Assembly (NCBI GenBank): GCA_041390865.1
Contig: JAWKPC010000018.1
Coordinates: forward strand, 1-64,000
Direction of reading: 5' to 3'
DNA length: 64,000 nt
Source of the DNA: JAUIIK01 sp041390865
Lineage (GTDB): Bacteria > Chloroflexota > Chloroflexia > Thermomicrobiales > CFX8
Under the pieces are notes generated by a model. The model worked only from the letters and a program-made list of their open reading frames with translations. It did no database searches and had not been told where the DNA came from. The translations under genes and the position numbers were made by a program. Numbering within the stretch: the first letter of the stretch is position 1; each line of letters opens with the position of its first letter. This document shows positions 50,296-58,976 of this stretch, piece by piece.

Positions 50296-51618
50296 CTAGT
50301 TCAGCAGGAAGCCCAGCGCCCAGTCATTCAACGTGCCTGCATCGACGTTCGAATCGTCGATGACGACCAGCGTCCAAGTGCCGGATGCGCTCTCGTTGTC
50401 GAAGGCCGACAGCAGGCCAGGATCCGGCTGATAGCTGTTGAAGCCCAGGCGGTTGTCGCAGTCGAATCCGGTCGCTGCCTCGTCATCGAAGACCGCCTGC
50501 ATGTCCACAGCGACGCCGCACGCTTGTTCAAACACCTTGACGTGCGTGCCGGATGGGCTCAGGAGGTGAATGTGTAGATCGCCGAGGAACGTGTGGCTGA
50601 TGTCAACGGTCAGGTTCAGGTCCGCAATCTGGAGTCCGGCTGGGGCGGCTGCGGTAATCCGCGAGACGGTTACACCGTGAGGAGCCGCCGCGCCGCTGGT
50701 GCCGGGAATCAGCAGGAAACAGTCGGTACAGCCGGCTGTCGGCAGCACGCCATTGGTCGTTGTGATCTCGAGCGACCAGTCCCAGAGCAGGCCAGCATTA
50801 GCGCTCGCGTCGTCCGTGACCTGGAGTTGCCACGTACCGCTGGCGAGTTCGCCGTCGAAGTCGCTCAGGCTACCCACCGGTTGGAACGTGCCGGTGATCT
50901 GCGGCGTACAGGCGACCGCGTCTATCGACGTCGCGGCTTCGTCGTCCAGTGTTACGTCGAGGTCAACCTCAACAGTGCACACGTCAGTAAACAACTCGAC
51001 GACAGTCCCGGCCGGGCTTTCGAGGTAGATATCGAGATCAGTCAGCCATGCATGCGAGACATCGATGACGACGTTGACGTCGGTGATTTGCCCGCCGGCC
51101 GGATCATTCACAACGATATCTGAGGTTATGGCGCCGATGGTGTCAGTGACCTCGGGCAATGGCCGCGGGCAGTCGCCGCTCGTCAGGCAATCGGCCGAGA
51201 ACGCGGCTGCGATAACCTCAGCCTCTTTTCCGAGACAAGTGCCGCCGGGCGAGTAACGCACTGCCCCGGTGTAAAGGGAGGAACAGAGCGTGACCGGTTC
51301 CGCGCCACCGAGAATGAGCGGCAGCATCGTCGGCGGGCAGTCCGTGCCGCGCGGGATCGAGACCTGGCCGGTGTAGCGGTTGGCGCAGACCGTGACCTCG
51401 CCCGCCGTCAGGTCAATCTCCTGGTAGCCGGGCAAACAACCGTTGGGCTGGTAGTAGAGCGCGCCGGTCCAGGGACTGGCGCATAAAGCATTGACGACCG
51501 TTGGCGCGGGCTGTGCCACCGCGCGCTGCGTGGCAAGTCCGCTAACCAGCGTGGTTGCGATCAGGACGATGGCCAGCAGATTCCGGTATGGCCGCCGGAT
51601 CGACACGCGGTGAGCCAT
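50296..51618 (-). CDS. Secreted protein: three C-x3-[YW]TG modules plus two P (proprotein-convertase) domains
   Basis: 440 residues. Signal peptide 1-35 (L-L-A-I-V-L-I-A-T-T-L-V-S-G-L-A). Three modules: C46-A-S-P-W-T-G...C61, C78-A-N-R-Y-T-G...C94, C112-S-S-L-Y-T-G...C128. A short Cys linker (C144, C150) leads to two P/Homo B domains (about 160-295 and 315-440) with I-D-V-S-H-A-W-L-T-D-L and I-D-I-S-H-T-F-L-G-D-L, L-x-S-P-x-G-T and S-G-T-W-x-L-x-V-x-D-D. P domains normally follow a subtilisin or M36 protease and bind calcium, but no protease is present. It seems to be a free-standing adhesive or binding protein outside the cell. Confidence 0.88.
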   Translation of the reverse strand: MAHRVSIRRPYRNLLAIVLIATTLVSGLATQRAVAQPAPTVVNALCASPWTGALYYQPNGCLPGYQEIDLTAGEVTVCANRYTGQVSIPRGTDCPPTMLPLILGGAEPVTLCSSLYTGAVRYSPGGTCLGKEAEVIAAAFSADCLTSGDCPRPLPEVTDTIGAITSDIVVNDPAGGQITDVNVVIDVSHAWLTDLDIYLESPAGTVVELFTDVCTVEVDLDVTLDDEAATSIDAVACTPQITGTFQPVGSLSDFDGELASGTWQLQVTDDASANAGLLWDWSLEITTTNGVLPTAGCTDCFLLIPGTSGAAAPHGVTVSRITAAAPAGLQIADLNLTVDISHTFLGDLHIHLLSPSGTHVKVFEQACGVAVDMQAVFDDEAATGFDCDNRLGFNSYQPDPGLLSAFDNESASGTWTLVVIDDSNVDAGTLNDWALGFLLN

Positions 51619-51778
51619 TCACCATTCCCTTCAGTGATTGCCTCTACTCAACGGCAGATTGATTGCCCTGGAGTGTAGCACCCTCAATCGAGGCCTCAGG
51701 CTTGCCGGTCCGGTCGTTGACACTGCCGCAGAGCCTGACCGGTCGGTTATCCGGCATTTCCTCACCATCGCAAAAAGC

Positions 51779-51810
51779 CCGAGAAGCCGTCCAGATCGAC
51801 GGCTTCTCGG
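51779..51810 (-). terminator. Terminator of ilvD
   Basis: Perfect 13-bp stem CCGAGAAGCCGTC / GACGGCTTCTCGG with a six-base loop; on the reverse strand it is followed by GCTTTTTGCG, 59 bases after the stop. The T run on the other side also makes it usable in the plus direction. Confidence 0.9.
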
Positions 51811-51868
51811 TTTCTTAGAGGAGCACAGGGATGGATCTTTCTTCCAGGCCGCCCTGCGACGTGCTGGC

Positions 51869-53584
51869 TTAGAGCACCGGGTGCGTCACCGCGCCTTCGG
51901 CTGCCGAGGAAACGAGCGCGGCGTACTTGGCCATGACGCCGGTCTCGTAGCGCGGTTCCGGCGGGGACCAGTTGGCGAAGCGCTGGCCGATCTCTTCCTC
52001 GGACAGGTCGACGGTCAATTCGCGGGTGTCGACGTCGATCGTGATCGTGTCGCCGTCCTGGAGAATGGCGATCGGGCCGCCAACGGCCGCTTCAGGGGCG
52101 ACGTGGCCGATCATGAAACCGCGGGTCGCGCCGCTGAATCGCCCGTCGGTCAGCAATGCGACCGTTTCTCCCTTGCCCTCGCCGACGATCGCCGCGGTTA
52201 CGCCGAGCATCTCGCGCATGCCCGGGCCGCCCTTCGGGCCCTCGTAGCGAATCACCATGACGTCGCCGTCCTCGATCTCGCCGTTGAGCACAGCCTGCAT
52301 GGCGTCTTCCTCGCGTTCGAAGACCTTTGCCGGGCCCTGATGCCGGTTGCGGCCGGCGCCGGAAACCTTGATGACGCCGCCTTCGGGCGCGAGGTTTCCT
52401 TTCAACACCAGCAGTCCGCCGGTCTGGCTCTTGGCCGTCTCGCGGGTCAGGATGACCTGCTGTCCGGGCGTCTCCTGTGCCCCGGCGCTCTCCTCGGCCA
52501 GGGTGCGGCCGGTCGGGGTGAGCTGGTTGCCGTCGATCATGCCTTCTTCTATGAGGCGCTTGGTGATCAGCTCGATGCCGCCGGCGTTGTAGACGTCGAC
52601 GGCGGTGTACTTGCCGCTCGGCTTGAGGTCGGCGATGACCGGCGTCCGGTCGCTGACCTCGTTGAAATCGTCGATGCTGAGGGGTATGCCGGCTTCGCGG
52701 GCGATCGCTAGCAGGTGGAGGATGATGTTCGTCGATCCGCCGGTCGCGGCGGCGCTGATGAAGCTGTTCATGATCGACTGGCGGGTGACGATGTCGCGCG
52801 GCCGCAGCCCGGCCTTGAGCTGATCCATGACGAGCTGCCCGGCTTCGCGGCCGATGATCTCTTTCTTGGGGTCGACGGCCGGAATAGCGGCCATGCCGCT
52901 CGGCGAGAGGCCAAGGACTTCCAGCGCGGTCGCCATCGTGTTGGCGGTGAACTGGCCGCCGCAGGCGCCCTCACCGGGGCAGGCGACCCGTTCGATCTCC
53001 ATCAGGTCTTCCGTGCTCATCCGGCCGGCAGCATGCGCGCCGACGGCCTCGAAGACTTCCTGGATCGTGACGTCTTCGCCGTGGAAGTGGCCGGGCATGA
53101 TCGAGCCGCCGTAAACGAGGAACCCGGGAATATTCAGGCGCAACAGGGCCATCGCCGCCGCCGGCATCGTCTTGTCACAGGCGGCGAGGACGATCAGGCC
53201 GTCGAACATGTGGCCGCGGGCGACCAGCTCGATCGAGTCGGTGACGACCTCGCGGCTGACCAGCGAGGTCTTCATTCCTTCTGTGCCCATCGTGATGCCG
53301 TCGCTGATGGCGACGGTGTTGACTTCCATCGGCGTGCCGCCGGCTTCGCGGATGCCGTTCATGACCTGGACGGCGAGCCGCCGCAGGCCGAAGTTGCAGG
53401 GCATCGTGCCGATCCACGAATGTGCGACGCCGATGACCGGCTTCGCGAAGTCGTCGTCATCCAGGCCGATTGCGCGGAGATAAGACCGGGCCGGCGCCCG
53501 GTCGGGGCCGTCCAGAATGGTCCTGCTCCGGTGTCGAACGTCGAAATCGGTTTCCTGCTCGGTCTTCGTCCTGGAATCCGCCAT
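51869..53584 (-). CDS. ilvD: Dihydroxy-acid dehydratase
   Basis: 571 residues, full length. Converts 2,3-dihydroxy-isovalerate and 2,3-dihydroxy-3-methylvalerate to 2-oxo acids, the third step of valine and isoleucine synthesis. Iron-sulfur cluster cysteines: G-T-M-P-C-N, A-A-C-D-K-T-M-P-A and C-P-G-E-G-A-C-G-G. The G-R-F-S-G-A-T-R-G-F motif and V-A-L-L-T-D are in place. Ribosome site AGGAGA before ATG 53584. Single-gene transcript closed by a strong terminator; no other ilv genes in the window. Confidence 0.96.
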   Translation of the reverse strand: MADSRTKTEQETDFDVRHRSRTILDGPDRAPARSYLRAIGLDDDDFAKPVIGVAHSWIGTMPCNFGLRRLAVQVMNGIREAGGTPMEVNTVAISDGITMGTEGMKTSLVSREVVTDSIELVARGHMFDGLIVLAACDKTMPAAAMALLRLNIPGFLVYGGSIMPGHFHGEDVTIQEVFEAVGAHAAGRMSTEDLMEIERVACPGEGACGGQFTANTMATALEVLGLSPSGMAAIPAVDPKKEIIGREAGQLVMDQLKAGLRPRDIVTRQSIMNSFISAAATGGSTNIILHLLAIAREAGIPLSIDDFNEVSDRTPVIADLKPSGKYTAVDVYNAGGIELITKRLIEEGMIDGNQLTPTGRTLAEESAGAQETPGQQVILTRETAKSQTGGLLVLKGNLAPEGGVIKVSGAGRNRHQGPAKVFEREEDAMQAVLNGEIEDGDVMVIRYEGPKGGPGMREMLGVTAAIVGEGKGETVALLTDGRFSGATRGFMIGHVAPEAAVGGPIAILQDGDTITIDVDTRELTVDLSEEEIGQRFANWSPPEPRYETGVMAKYAALVSSAAEGAVTHPVL

Positions 53585-53674
53585 AGTTCACTTCTCCTCA
53601 TATCGACCGCTCCGACGGCCAGAATCCGCGTCCAGTCTCCTATCTTGAACGTTTCGCTCCGATCCGGCAAGTAT

Positions 53675-53694
53675 GATTCTCGATATTGAGAATC
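53675..53694 (+). promoter_or_regulatory. Operator-like palindrome of the vapBC-type module
   Basis: Perfect inverted repeat GATTCTC-GATATT-GAGAATC, 27 bases before the antitoxin start. Toxin-antitoxin complexes usually bind such sites to repress their own operon. Confidence 0.65.
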
Positions 53695-53720
53695 ACGAGA
53701 TGTGGAGTCCGGAGGTTCGG

Positions 53721-54035
53721 ATGGCGATCACCATCGAAACGTATCGCGCTGATCCCGAACTTACGACGTTGCTCGAGCGCGCTGCTCGCGGTGAATTGCG
53801 ACTTCGCATAAATTCGGATATTGATGTCTACGAGGTCTACGTCTCGGATACGAACGCGGAGAAGAGTCGGAAGCATTTCGAGCGTCGTGAAGGTATCTGG
53901 AAGGACTATGACATCGATAGGGTACGCGGTGCTTTAGAACGGGCGCGAGGGGTGCTTGAGGGCGTCGATGCGGACGAGATGGTCCAGCACATCCGCGCCG
54001 ATCGCAGCGATGATCCTATCAACCTGTCGTCCTGA
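53721..54035 (+). CDS. Probable antitoxin of a VapBC-type pair
   Basis: About 104 residues from ATG 53721 (GGAGG five bases ahead). Helical and charged, with a beginning I-T-I-E-T-Y-R-A-D-P-E-L-T-T-L-L-E-R-A and a long acidic/basic helix E-K-S-R-K-H-F-E-R-R-E-G-I-W-K-D-Y-D. It lies two bases before a PIN toxin and behind a palindrome, the usual place of the antitoxin. The family is not one I can name with certainty (a Phd-like or AbrB-like label would be a guess). Confidence 0.7.
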   Translation: MAITIETYRADPELTTLLERAARGELRLRINSDIDVYEVYVSDTNAEKSRKHFERREGIWKDYDIDRVRGALERARGVLEGVDADEMVQHIRADRSDDPINLSS

Positions 54036-54037
54036 TC

Positions 54038-54436
54038 ATGCCGTATATTCTCGATTCCGATGTCGTTATCTACTACTTGAATGAAAGCGTTGATAGTGAG
54101 CGGCATGTAAACCGGCTGATGCTCGAAGGTATCGCTATCTCGACAATTACGTTGATGGAAGTGCTCGCCGGGATTTCAACGAGTCCAGATCCGTCGGAAG
54201 CTCATGCCCGCATCGAGGATCTAGCTCACCAGATACCTGTCCTGCCATTTGCCGAACCGGAAGCCCGTAGGTGTGCGGCGTTGCGCCGAACGCTCCAGCG
54301 GCGGGGACTGAGAGTCCGTAGCAGACTCTTGGATCTTATGATCGCCGCCACAGCGATCGAGCACGGACTGATGCAGGTAACGAACGATGGGTCCGATTAT
54401 CGAGGGATCCCCGACCTCCTGATCGAGACTCCCTGA
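54038..54436 (+). CDS. PIN-domain toxin (VapC family)
   Basis: 132 residues. PIN acidic residues: I-L-D-S-D-V-V-I-Y-Y-L-N, M-E-V-L-A-G, L-D-L-M-I-A-A-T-A and T-N-D-G-S-D-Y. VapC toxins are Mg-dependent RNases, usually cutting tRNA or rRNA. The gene starts two bases after the antitoxin stop. Between its stop and the sigma factor (54437-54582) is ordinary promoter space. Confidence 0.9.
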   Translation: MPYILDSDVVIYYLNESVDSERHVNRLMLEGIAISTITLMEVLAGISTSPDPSEAHARIEDLAHQIPVLPFAEPEARRCAALRRTLQRRGLRVRSRLLDLMIAATAIEHGLMQVTNDGSDYRGIPDLLIETP

Positions 54437-54582
54437 AGTTCCACCACATTCGAGAATCTGTAAGAATCCGGTGGCTCGTCTGTCCTATCACCAAGCGGGC
54501 CGGGAGGCCGGCCTGAGCCGGAAAGGGCGTACAATCGATGAGTGCAGGCATTCAAGATTCCTAGCGAGCCGGGGATTCACCT

Positions 54583-55923
54583 ATGGCAATGGCGACGAGC
54601 GAACGTGATCTGACACGTTTCGACGACGCGCAGCTGGTCGGTCTCGCTCAGAACGGCCACCAGGAAGCGTTCGCCGAGCTCTACGACCGCTATTTCGACC
54701 GGATCTACGACTTCCTTGCCCGCATGATGCGCAATCGCGCGGAAGCGGAGGATGTCGCCCAGGATACGTTTATCCGGGCGATCCGTTCGATCGACCGGTT
54801 GGAGAGCGGCAATAAGTTCAAGAGCTGGCTCTTCACCATTGCCCGGAACACCGCCCTGAATCGCATCGAACGCGAGAAACGAAGCCGTCCACTCATCTTT
54901 TCCGACGACGATGGCGATGACGTCGAACTCGACCTGATCGATGCCGACCGCTTCGGGTCGCCGGACGAGGCGGCCCAGGCGCAGGCGACGGCCGAACTGG
55001 TCTGGGAAGCAGCGGCCGGGCTGAGCCCGAAGCAGTACTCGCTGCTCGACATGCATCTTCGTCAGGGCCTCGACAGCGCCGAGATAGCCGACGTGCTTGG
55101 CGTTACCGCCAACAACGGCTACGTCATGCTCAACCGGCTGCGTACGGCCGTCGAAGAATCCATCGGAGCCTATATCATGATGAGGGAGGGGCGCAGACAT
55201 TGCTCGGAGCTCGATGCTGCGCTGAAAGACGCCGGAATCGCCACCATCTCGCCCGGCGCCCGGCGTCTGGTCAGGCGCCACGTCAACTCGTGCGAGGTCT
55301 GCCAGAAGACGCAGTCGGAGATGGTGTCGCCAACGGCGATTCTGGGCGCGTTCGTTCCGGTCCAGGCCGCGCCGGATATCAAGGCGGCGATCCTTTCCAA
55401 CGTCATGCAAGAGTGGCCCGGTTCGGCTAGCCAGGGCGACGGCGGCTCGTCAGCGTCACAGGTCACTACCCGCGTCCCTCGCCAGATCGCTGCCGGCGTC
55501 GCCCGGGAGACAGCCTGGTATCTGAGCAGGGCATTCCTCATCGGGGCTGCGCTGGCGACGGTCGGTGTTGTTCTGCTACTGCTGGCGCTGCTCAACCCGT
55601 TTGCCGAGTCTGGGTCTGTCGTGTCCGGCCCTTCCGGGGCAACCGTCACCTTCGAATCCGAGTCGGGGTCGCCGATTCGCGATGTTTCGTTGATCGTCGA
55701 GTACACGCCGCCTGACGAGGAGGTGCCGGAGTTGATTCCGGCGACGACCGACGACGCCAGCATGGTCGATCTCTCGGAGAACGGGGCCGGTACCTATGTG
55801 CTCCGGATTGTCGAACTGCCGCCAGAATATTCGGCCGCCGATGTCAGCCAGGTTTCGGCATTCACCGTTGACGAAGGTGAGCATCTGGACATAACCGGAA
55901 TCTTCCGCGTGTCGAGCCAGTAA
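54583..55923 (+). CDS. ECF sigma factor fused to zinc anti-sigma and membrane domain
   Basis: 446 residues. Sigma-2 about 20-95 (A-F-A-E-L-Y-D-R-Y-F-D-R-I-Y-D-F, A-E-D-V-A-Q-D-T-F-I-R-A), sigma-4 about 140-195 with its HTH. Then a zinc anti-sigma motif: C207 and H233-V-N-S-C237-E-V-C240 (HxxxCxxC). A membrane helix at 316-338 (L-I-G-A-A-L-A-T-V-G-V-V-L-L-L-L-A-L-L) leads to a 100-residue outside domain (S-G-A-T-V-T-F, beta-rich). Normally sigma and anti-sigma are two proteins; here one chain holds both, so the sigma part is tethered at the membrane and would need cleavage or a conformational change for release. Confidence 0.88.
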   Translation: MAMATSERDLTRFDDAQLVGLAQNGHQEAFAELYDRYFDRIYDFLARMMRNRAEAEDVAQDTFIRAIRSIDRLESGNKFKSWLFTIARNTALNRIEREKRSRPLIFSDDDGDDVELDLIDADRFGSPDEAAQAQATAELVWEAAAGLSPKQYSLLDMHLRQGLDSAEIADVLGVTANNGYVMLNRLRTAVEESIGAYIMMREGRRHCSELDAALKDAGIATISPGARRLVRRHVNSCEVCQKTQSEMVSPTAILGAFVPVQAAPDIKAAILSNVMQEWPGSASQGDGGSSASQVTTRVPRQIAAGVARETAWYLSRAFLIGAALATVGVVLLLLALLNPFAESGSVVSGPSGATVTFESESGSPIRDVSLIVEYTPPDEEVPELIPATTDDASMVDLSENGAGTYVLRIVELPPEYSAADVSQVSAFTVDEGEHLDITGIFRVSSQ

Positions 55924-56114
55924 TCGCTGGAAGGCCGAAGCCTCCGGATGTACGCTCGCCCCGACGGTCCTCTCCTGCGGTTCTATTCGATCCGTTTAGC
56001 AATGTGATGTGACAGATAGGGGCACAGGCCGGTGAAAGTGCTTGAGGTCAGCCCGACGTAGGTGACCCGTTGCGATTCCTACCTCAATCCCATCCGAACA
56101 TCGGCTAACTAATC

Positions 56115-56125
56115 GAACGACGTTC
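56115..56125. promoter_or_regulatory. TetR-type operator copy 1
   Basis: Odd palindrome GAACGACGTTC, identical to the copy at 56237, 122 bases apart. It lies 143 bases before the TetR start and upstream of the promoter. Confidence 0.55.
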
Positions 56126-56190
56126 AATCCTGAACTATTGGATGCCGGATGCCGACCATAACGGCGAAAAGGCGCGCGGTGATCGTGTGC

Positions 56191-56219
56191 TTGACGCAAT
56201 CAGGTGGGGGACGTAGGCT
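56191..56219 (+). promoter_or_regulatory. Candidate promoter of the TetR-ABC operon
   Basis: TTGACG (56191-56196), 17-base spacer, TAGGCT (56214-56219). It lies between the two operator copies. The rest of 55924-56257 holds no gene. Confidence 0.45.
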
Positions 56220-56236
56220 TGTAGCTACGTCCTTCT

Positions 56237-56247
56237 GAACGACGTTC
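56237..56247. promoter_or_regulatory. TetR-type operator copy 2
   Basis: Second GAACGACGTTC, just before the ribosome site of the TetR gene (ATG 56258), so binding would block transcription near its start. Confidence 0.6.
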
Positions 56248-56257
56248 GGAGAGCAGG

Positions 56258-56932
56258 ATGGCCAAGGGGAAGAAACTGACGACCGCCGAGCGGAGGCGCG
56301 CGGAACAGCGGGAGGATGTCCGGCAGGATATCCTGGAAGCTGCCCGCGAGCTTGTTGTGACACAGGGGGCGAAGGCGTTGACGATGCGCGCCGTCGCTAA
56401 AGCGGTCGGATACTCTCCCGGAGCGATCTACGAGTACTACGGCTCGAAGGATGAGATCCTGGAAGCGATGTACTTTCATGGGACGCAGGGGCTGGACGGA
56501 CGCACCCGTCAGGTGCTGGACGCGGCCGGGCCTCACGCGTCGCCGATTGACCGGGTCGGGATGGCTGGTCGCGCGTACCGATCGTTCGCGCTCGATCATC
56601 CCGATCTCTATCTCCTGATCTTCTCGGTACCGGATTCCGGACGCGAGAGATCTGCCCACGAAGAGGCAGTGGCGGAAGAAGAGAGCTTCGGGGCGCTCGT
56701 CGATATGCTGCGAGACGCGATTGCGCGCGGTCAGATTGCCGCCGGCGACCCGGAGCATATTGCAGCGGCTCTCTGGTCATACGTCCACGGCTTCGTCATG
56801 CTCGAGATTACTGGCCGGTTGCCCGCCGATTCTCCCGGCCTGACCGACCATCTCTTCGAGAAAGGCCTCGAAATCATCGCTCTCGGACTGAATCCGCGAC
56901 ACGACACCGAAACCAGAAAGCACGTTTCATGA
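56258..56932 (+). CDS. TetR family regulator of the ABC exporter
   Basis: 224 residues. N-terminal HTH: R-Q-D-I-L-E-A-A-R-E-L-V-V-T-Q-G-A-K-A-L-T-M, V-A-K-A-V-G-Y-S-P-G-A-I-Y-E-Y-Y-G. The ligand domain has a helix-rich, acidic end. GGAGAG precedes the ATG. Its stop overlaps the ABC ATPase start (ATGA), so it is first in a three-gene operon and likely autorepressed through the two palindromes upstream, with an exported compound or its precursor as inducer. Confidence 0.92.
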   Translation: MAKGKKLTTAERRRAEQREDVRQDILEAARELVVTQGAKALTMRAVAKAVGYSPGAIYEYYGSKDEILEAMYFHGTQGLDGRTRQVLDAAGPHASPIDRVGMAGRAYRSFALDHPDLYLLIFSVPDSGRERSAHEEAVAEEESFGALVDMLRDAIARGQIAAGDPEHIAAALWSYVHGFVMLEITGRLPADSPGLTDHLFEKGLEIIALGLNPRHDTETRKHVS

Positions 56933-57903
56933 CAACAACGACGCGAGACGCCCCGGATACCGGCGCCGGTGGCCGGAAGCCGGCTATGATCCAGGTACGG
57001 GGCCTCGTGAAACGTTACGGTGATTTCACCGCCGTAAACTCCATCGACCTCGAAGTTATCAACGACGAGATCTTCGGTATTCTCGGGCCGAACGGCGCCG
57101 GAAAGACAACCACGCTGGAGATGATCGAAGGGCTTCGCGACCCGGACGCCGGGACGATTGAAGTCGCCGGCATCGACGCGATCAGCAACCCGAACGAGGT
57201 GAAGCACATCATCGGCGTCCAGCTCCAGACGACGTCGCTCTTCGATCATCTGACCGTGAGGGAGTTGATCTCCCTCTTCGCGGCGCTCTACGACAGCGAC
57301 ACCAGCAGCGAGCGGATCGACGAACTGCTCGGGCTCGTCTCGCTGGAAGAGAAGGCGGACTCGCGGGCCAACCAGCTTTCCGGCGGGCAGCAGCAGCGGC
57401 TGTCAATCGCGCTGGCGCTGGTCAACGACCCGGAGATCGTCTTTCTCGATGAGCCGACGACAGGGCTCGATCCCCAGGCGCGTAGAAACCTCTGGGACGT
57501 CATCAGCGGACTCCGCTCGGCCGGTAAGACGATCGTCCTGACGACTCACTATATGGAAGAAGCCGAGGTGCTTTGCGACCGGGTGGCGATCATGGATGCC
57601 GGCCGGATCATCGCCTGTGACACGCCGTTGAACCTGATCCAGTCGCTCGATCAGGATGCGACGATCCGGGCGCGGGTTGACCGGGATCTTGACCTTGATG
57701 CCATCCGCAGGCTTCCCGGCGCAATAGGTGCCGAGATCGTCGAAGGACAGCTCGCCGTGCGGACGACTGACGTCCAGGCGACGCTGACCGGCTTGCTCGG
57801 CAGAGCGACCGACCTCGACATCCGGCTCGATAATCTGATGACGACAAATGCGAATCTCGAGGATGTATTTCTCGAACTGACCGGACGGAGTCTCCGCGAA
57901 TGA
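56929..57903 (+). CDS. ABC transporter ATPase (DrrA-like)
   Basis: 324 residues. Walker A G-P-N-G-A-G-K-T-T, Q-loop I-G-V-Q-L-Q-T-T, signature L-S-G-G-Q-Q-Q-R-L, Walker B I-V-F-L-D-E-P-T-T-G-L-D and H-loop T-T-H-Y-M-E-E-A. The long C-terminal part resembles the DrrA/CcmA drug-export group. It powers the permease coded by the next gene, whose start overlaps its stop. Confidence 0.95.
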   Translation: MTTTTRDAPDTGAGGRKPAMIQVRGLVKRYGDFTAVNSIDLEVINDEIFGILGPNGAGKTTTLEMIEGLRDPDAGTIEVAGIDAISNPNEVKHIIGVQLQTTSLFDHLTVRELISLFAALYDSDTSSERIDELLGLVSLEEKADSRANQLSGGQQQRLSIALALVNDPEIVFLDEPTTGLDPQARRNLWDVISGLRSAGKTIVLTTHYMEEAEVLCDRVAIMDAGRIIACDTPLNLIQSLDQDATIRARVDRDLDLDAIRRLPGAIGAEIVEGQLAVRTTDVQATLTGLLGRATDLDIRLDNLMTTNANLEDVFLELTGRSLRE

Positions 57904-58976
57904 AACCGCTCCTCTACATGATCTGGGCCAACTACCGGATGACGCTCCGGAACCGCATGGCCTTGTTCTGGAACCTCGCATTCCCGATGATCTTCATCGT
58001 TCTGTTCGGGTTCCTCTTCTCGACCGATTTCGAGGTCGATATCGGCATCGCCGGCGTCGACACCAACGAGACGAGCCAGGAGATCGCGTCGCAGATCGAG
58101 TCGATTTCGGCATTCAAGGTAACGACGGGAAGCCGGGACGGCGAGTTGAATGCTCTGGAGGACGGCAACCGGTCGGTTGTCATCGTCTTTGATAAAGCGG
58201 CCGAGCAAGGTCAGGTCGCGGCTCAGGTCTATTACGATGAGAGCAATCCCCAGCAGAGCCAGATCGCGCTAAGCGCCGTCCAGCAATTCCTCGATCAGAT
58301 CAACCTCCAGGCGCTCGACGGGCCGCGGCCCGTTACGGTGACGACGGAGGCCGTCTCGACGAACGACCTGCGCTACATCGACTTCCTGGTGCCGGGCATC
58401 CTGGCAATGTCGATCATGAATTCGGGTTTGATCGGTCTCGCGTCGGCGTTCGTGACCTATCGCGAGAAGGGCATTCTCCGGCGGATCAAGGCGACGCCGT
58501 TCCCGCTGTCGCAATTCATCGTCGCCCGGATCGTCAGCCAACTGACGATTGCGCTGCTCCAGGCGACGGTGCTGATCGGACTCGGGAAACTGCTCTTCGA
58601 CCTGCGGATCGACGGCAATCTCTTCAACGTCTTCGTCATGGTGATTATCGGCGCCGTCGCGTTTCTGTCGCTGGGCTTCGTCATCTCTTCCTTCGCCAAG
58701 AATCAGGAAGCGGCCGACGCGCTGGCAAACGCGTTCGCGTTCCCGATGCTCTTCCTGGCCGGCGTGTTCTTCCCGGTCGACAGCGCCCCGGCCTGGCTCC
58801 AGCCGATTACCCGGGCGATGCCGCTCCGCTATCTGGCTGACGCGATGCGCGACCTGATGGTTCGCGGCGGATCGCTGCCGGACGAGTGGTTCAACATCCT
58901 GATCATGCTGATCACGGCGGCCGTTGGTCTGCTGCTCTCGATGCGTCTGTTCAAGTGGGAGGCGTCGACCGCCTAG
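57900..58976 (+). CDS. ABC-2 type permease
   Basis: 358 residues. One N-terminal helix, an external domain of about 150 residues (T-N-E-T-S-Q-E-I-A-S-Q-I-E), then five to six helices with V-P-G-I-L-A-M-S-I-M-N-S-G and F-L-A-G-V-F-F-P-V-D-S-A-P, typical of ABC2_membrane_3 exporters. Works with the DrrA-like ATPase to move a hydrophobic compound out. ATGA overlap with the ATPase. Confidence 0.92.
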   Translation: MKPLLYMIWANYRMTLRNRMALFWNLAFPMIFIVLFGFLFSTDFEVDIGIAGVDTNETSQEIASQIESISAFKVTTGSRDGELNALEDGNRSVVIVFDKAAEQGQVAAQVYYDESNPQQSQIALSAVQQFLDQINLQALDGPRPVTVTTEAVSTNDLRYIDFLVPGILAMSIMNSGLIGLASAFVTYREKGILRRIKATPFPLSQFIVARIVSQLTIALLQATVLIGLGKLLFDLRIDGNLFNVFVMVIIGAVAFLSLGFVISSFAKNQEAADALANAFAFPMLFLAGVFFPVDSAPAWLQPITRAMPLRYLADAMRDLMVRGGSLPDEWFNILIMLITAAVGLLLSMRLFKWEASTA

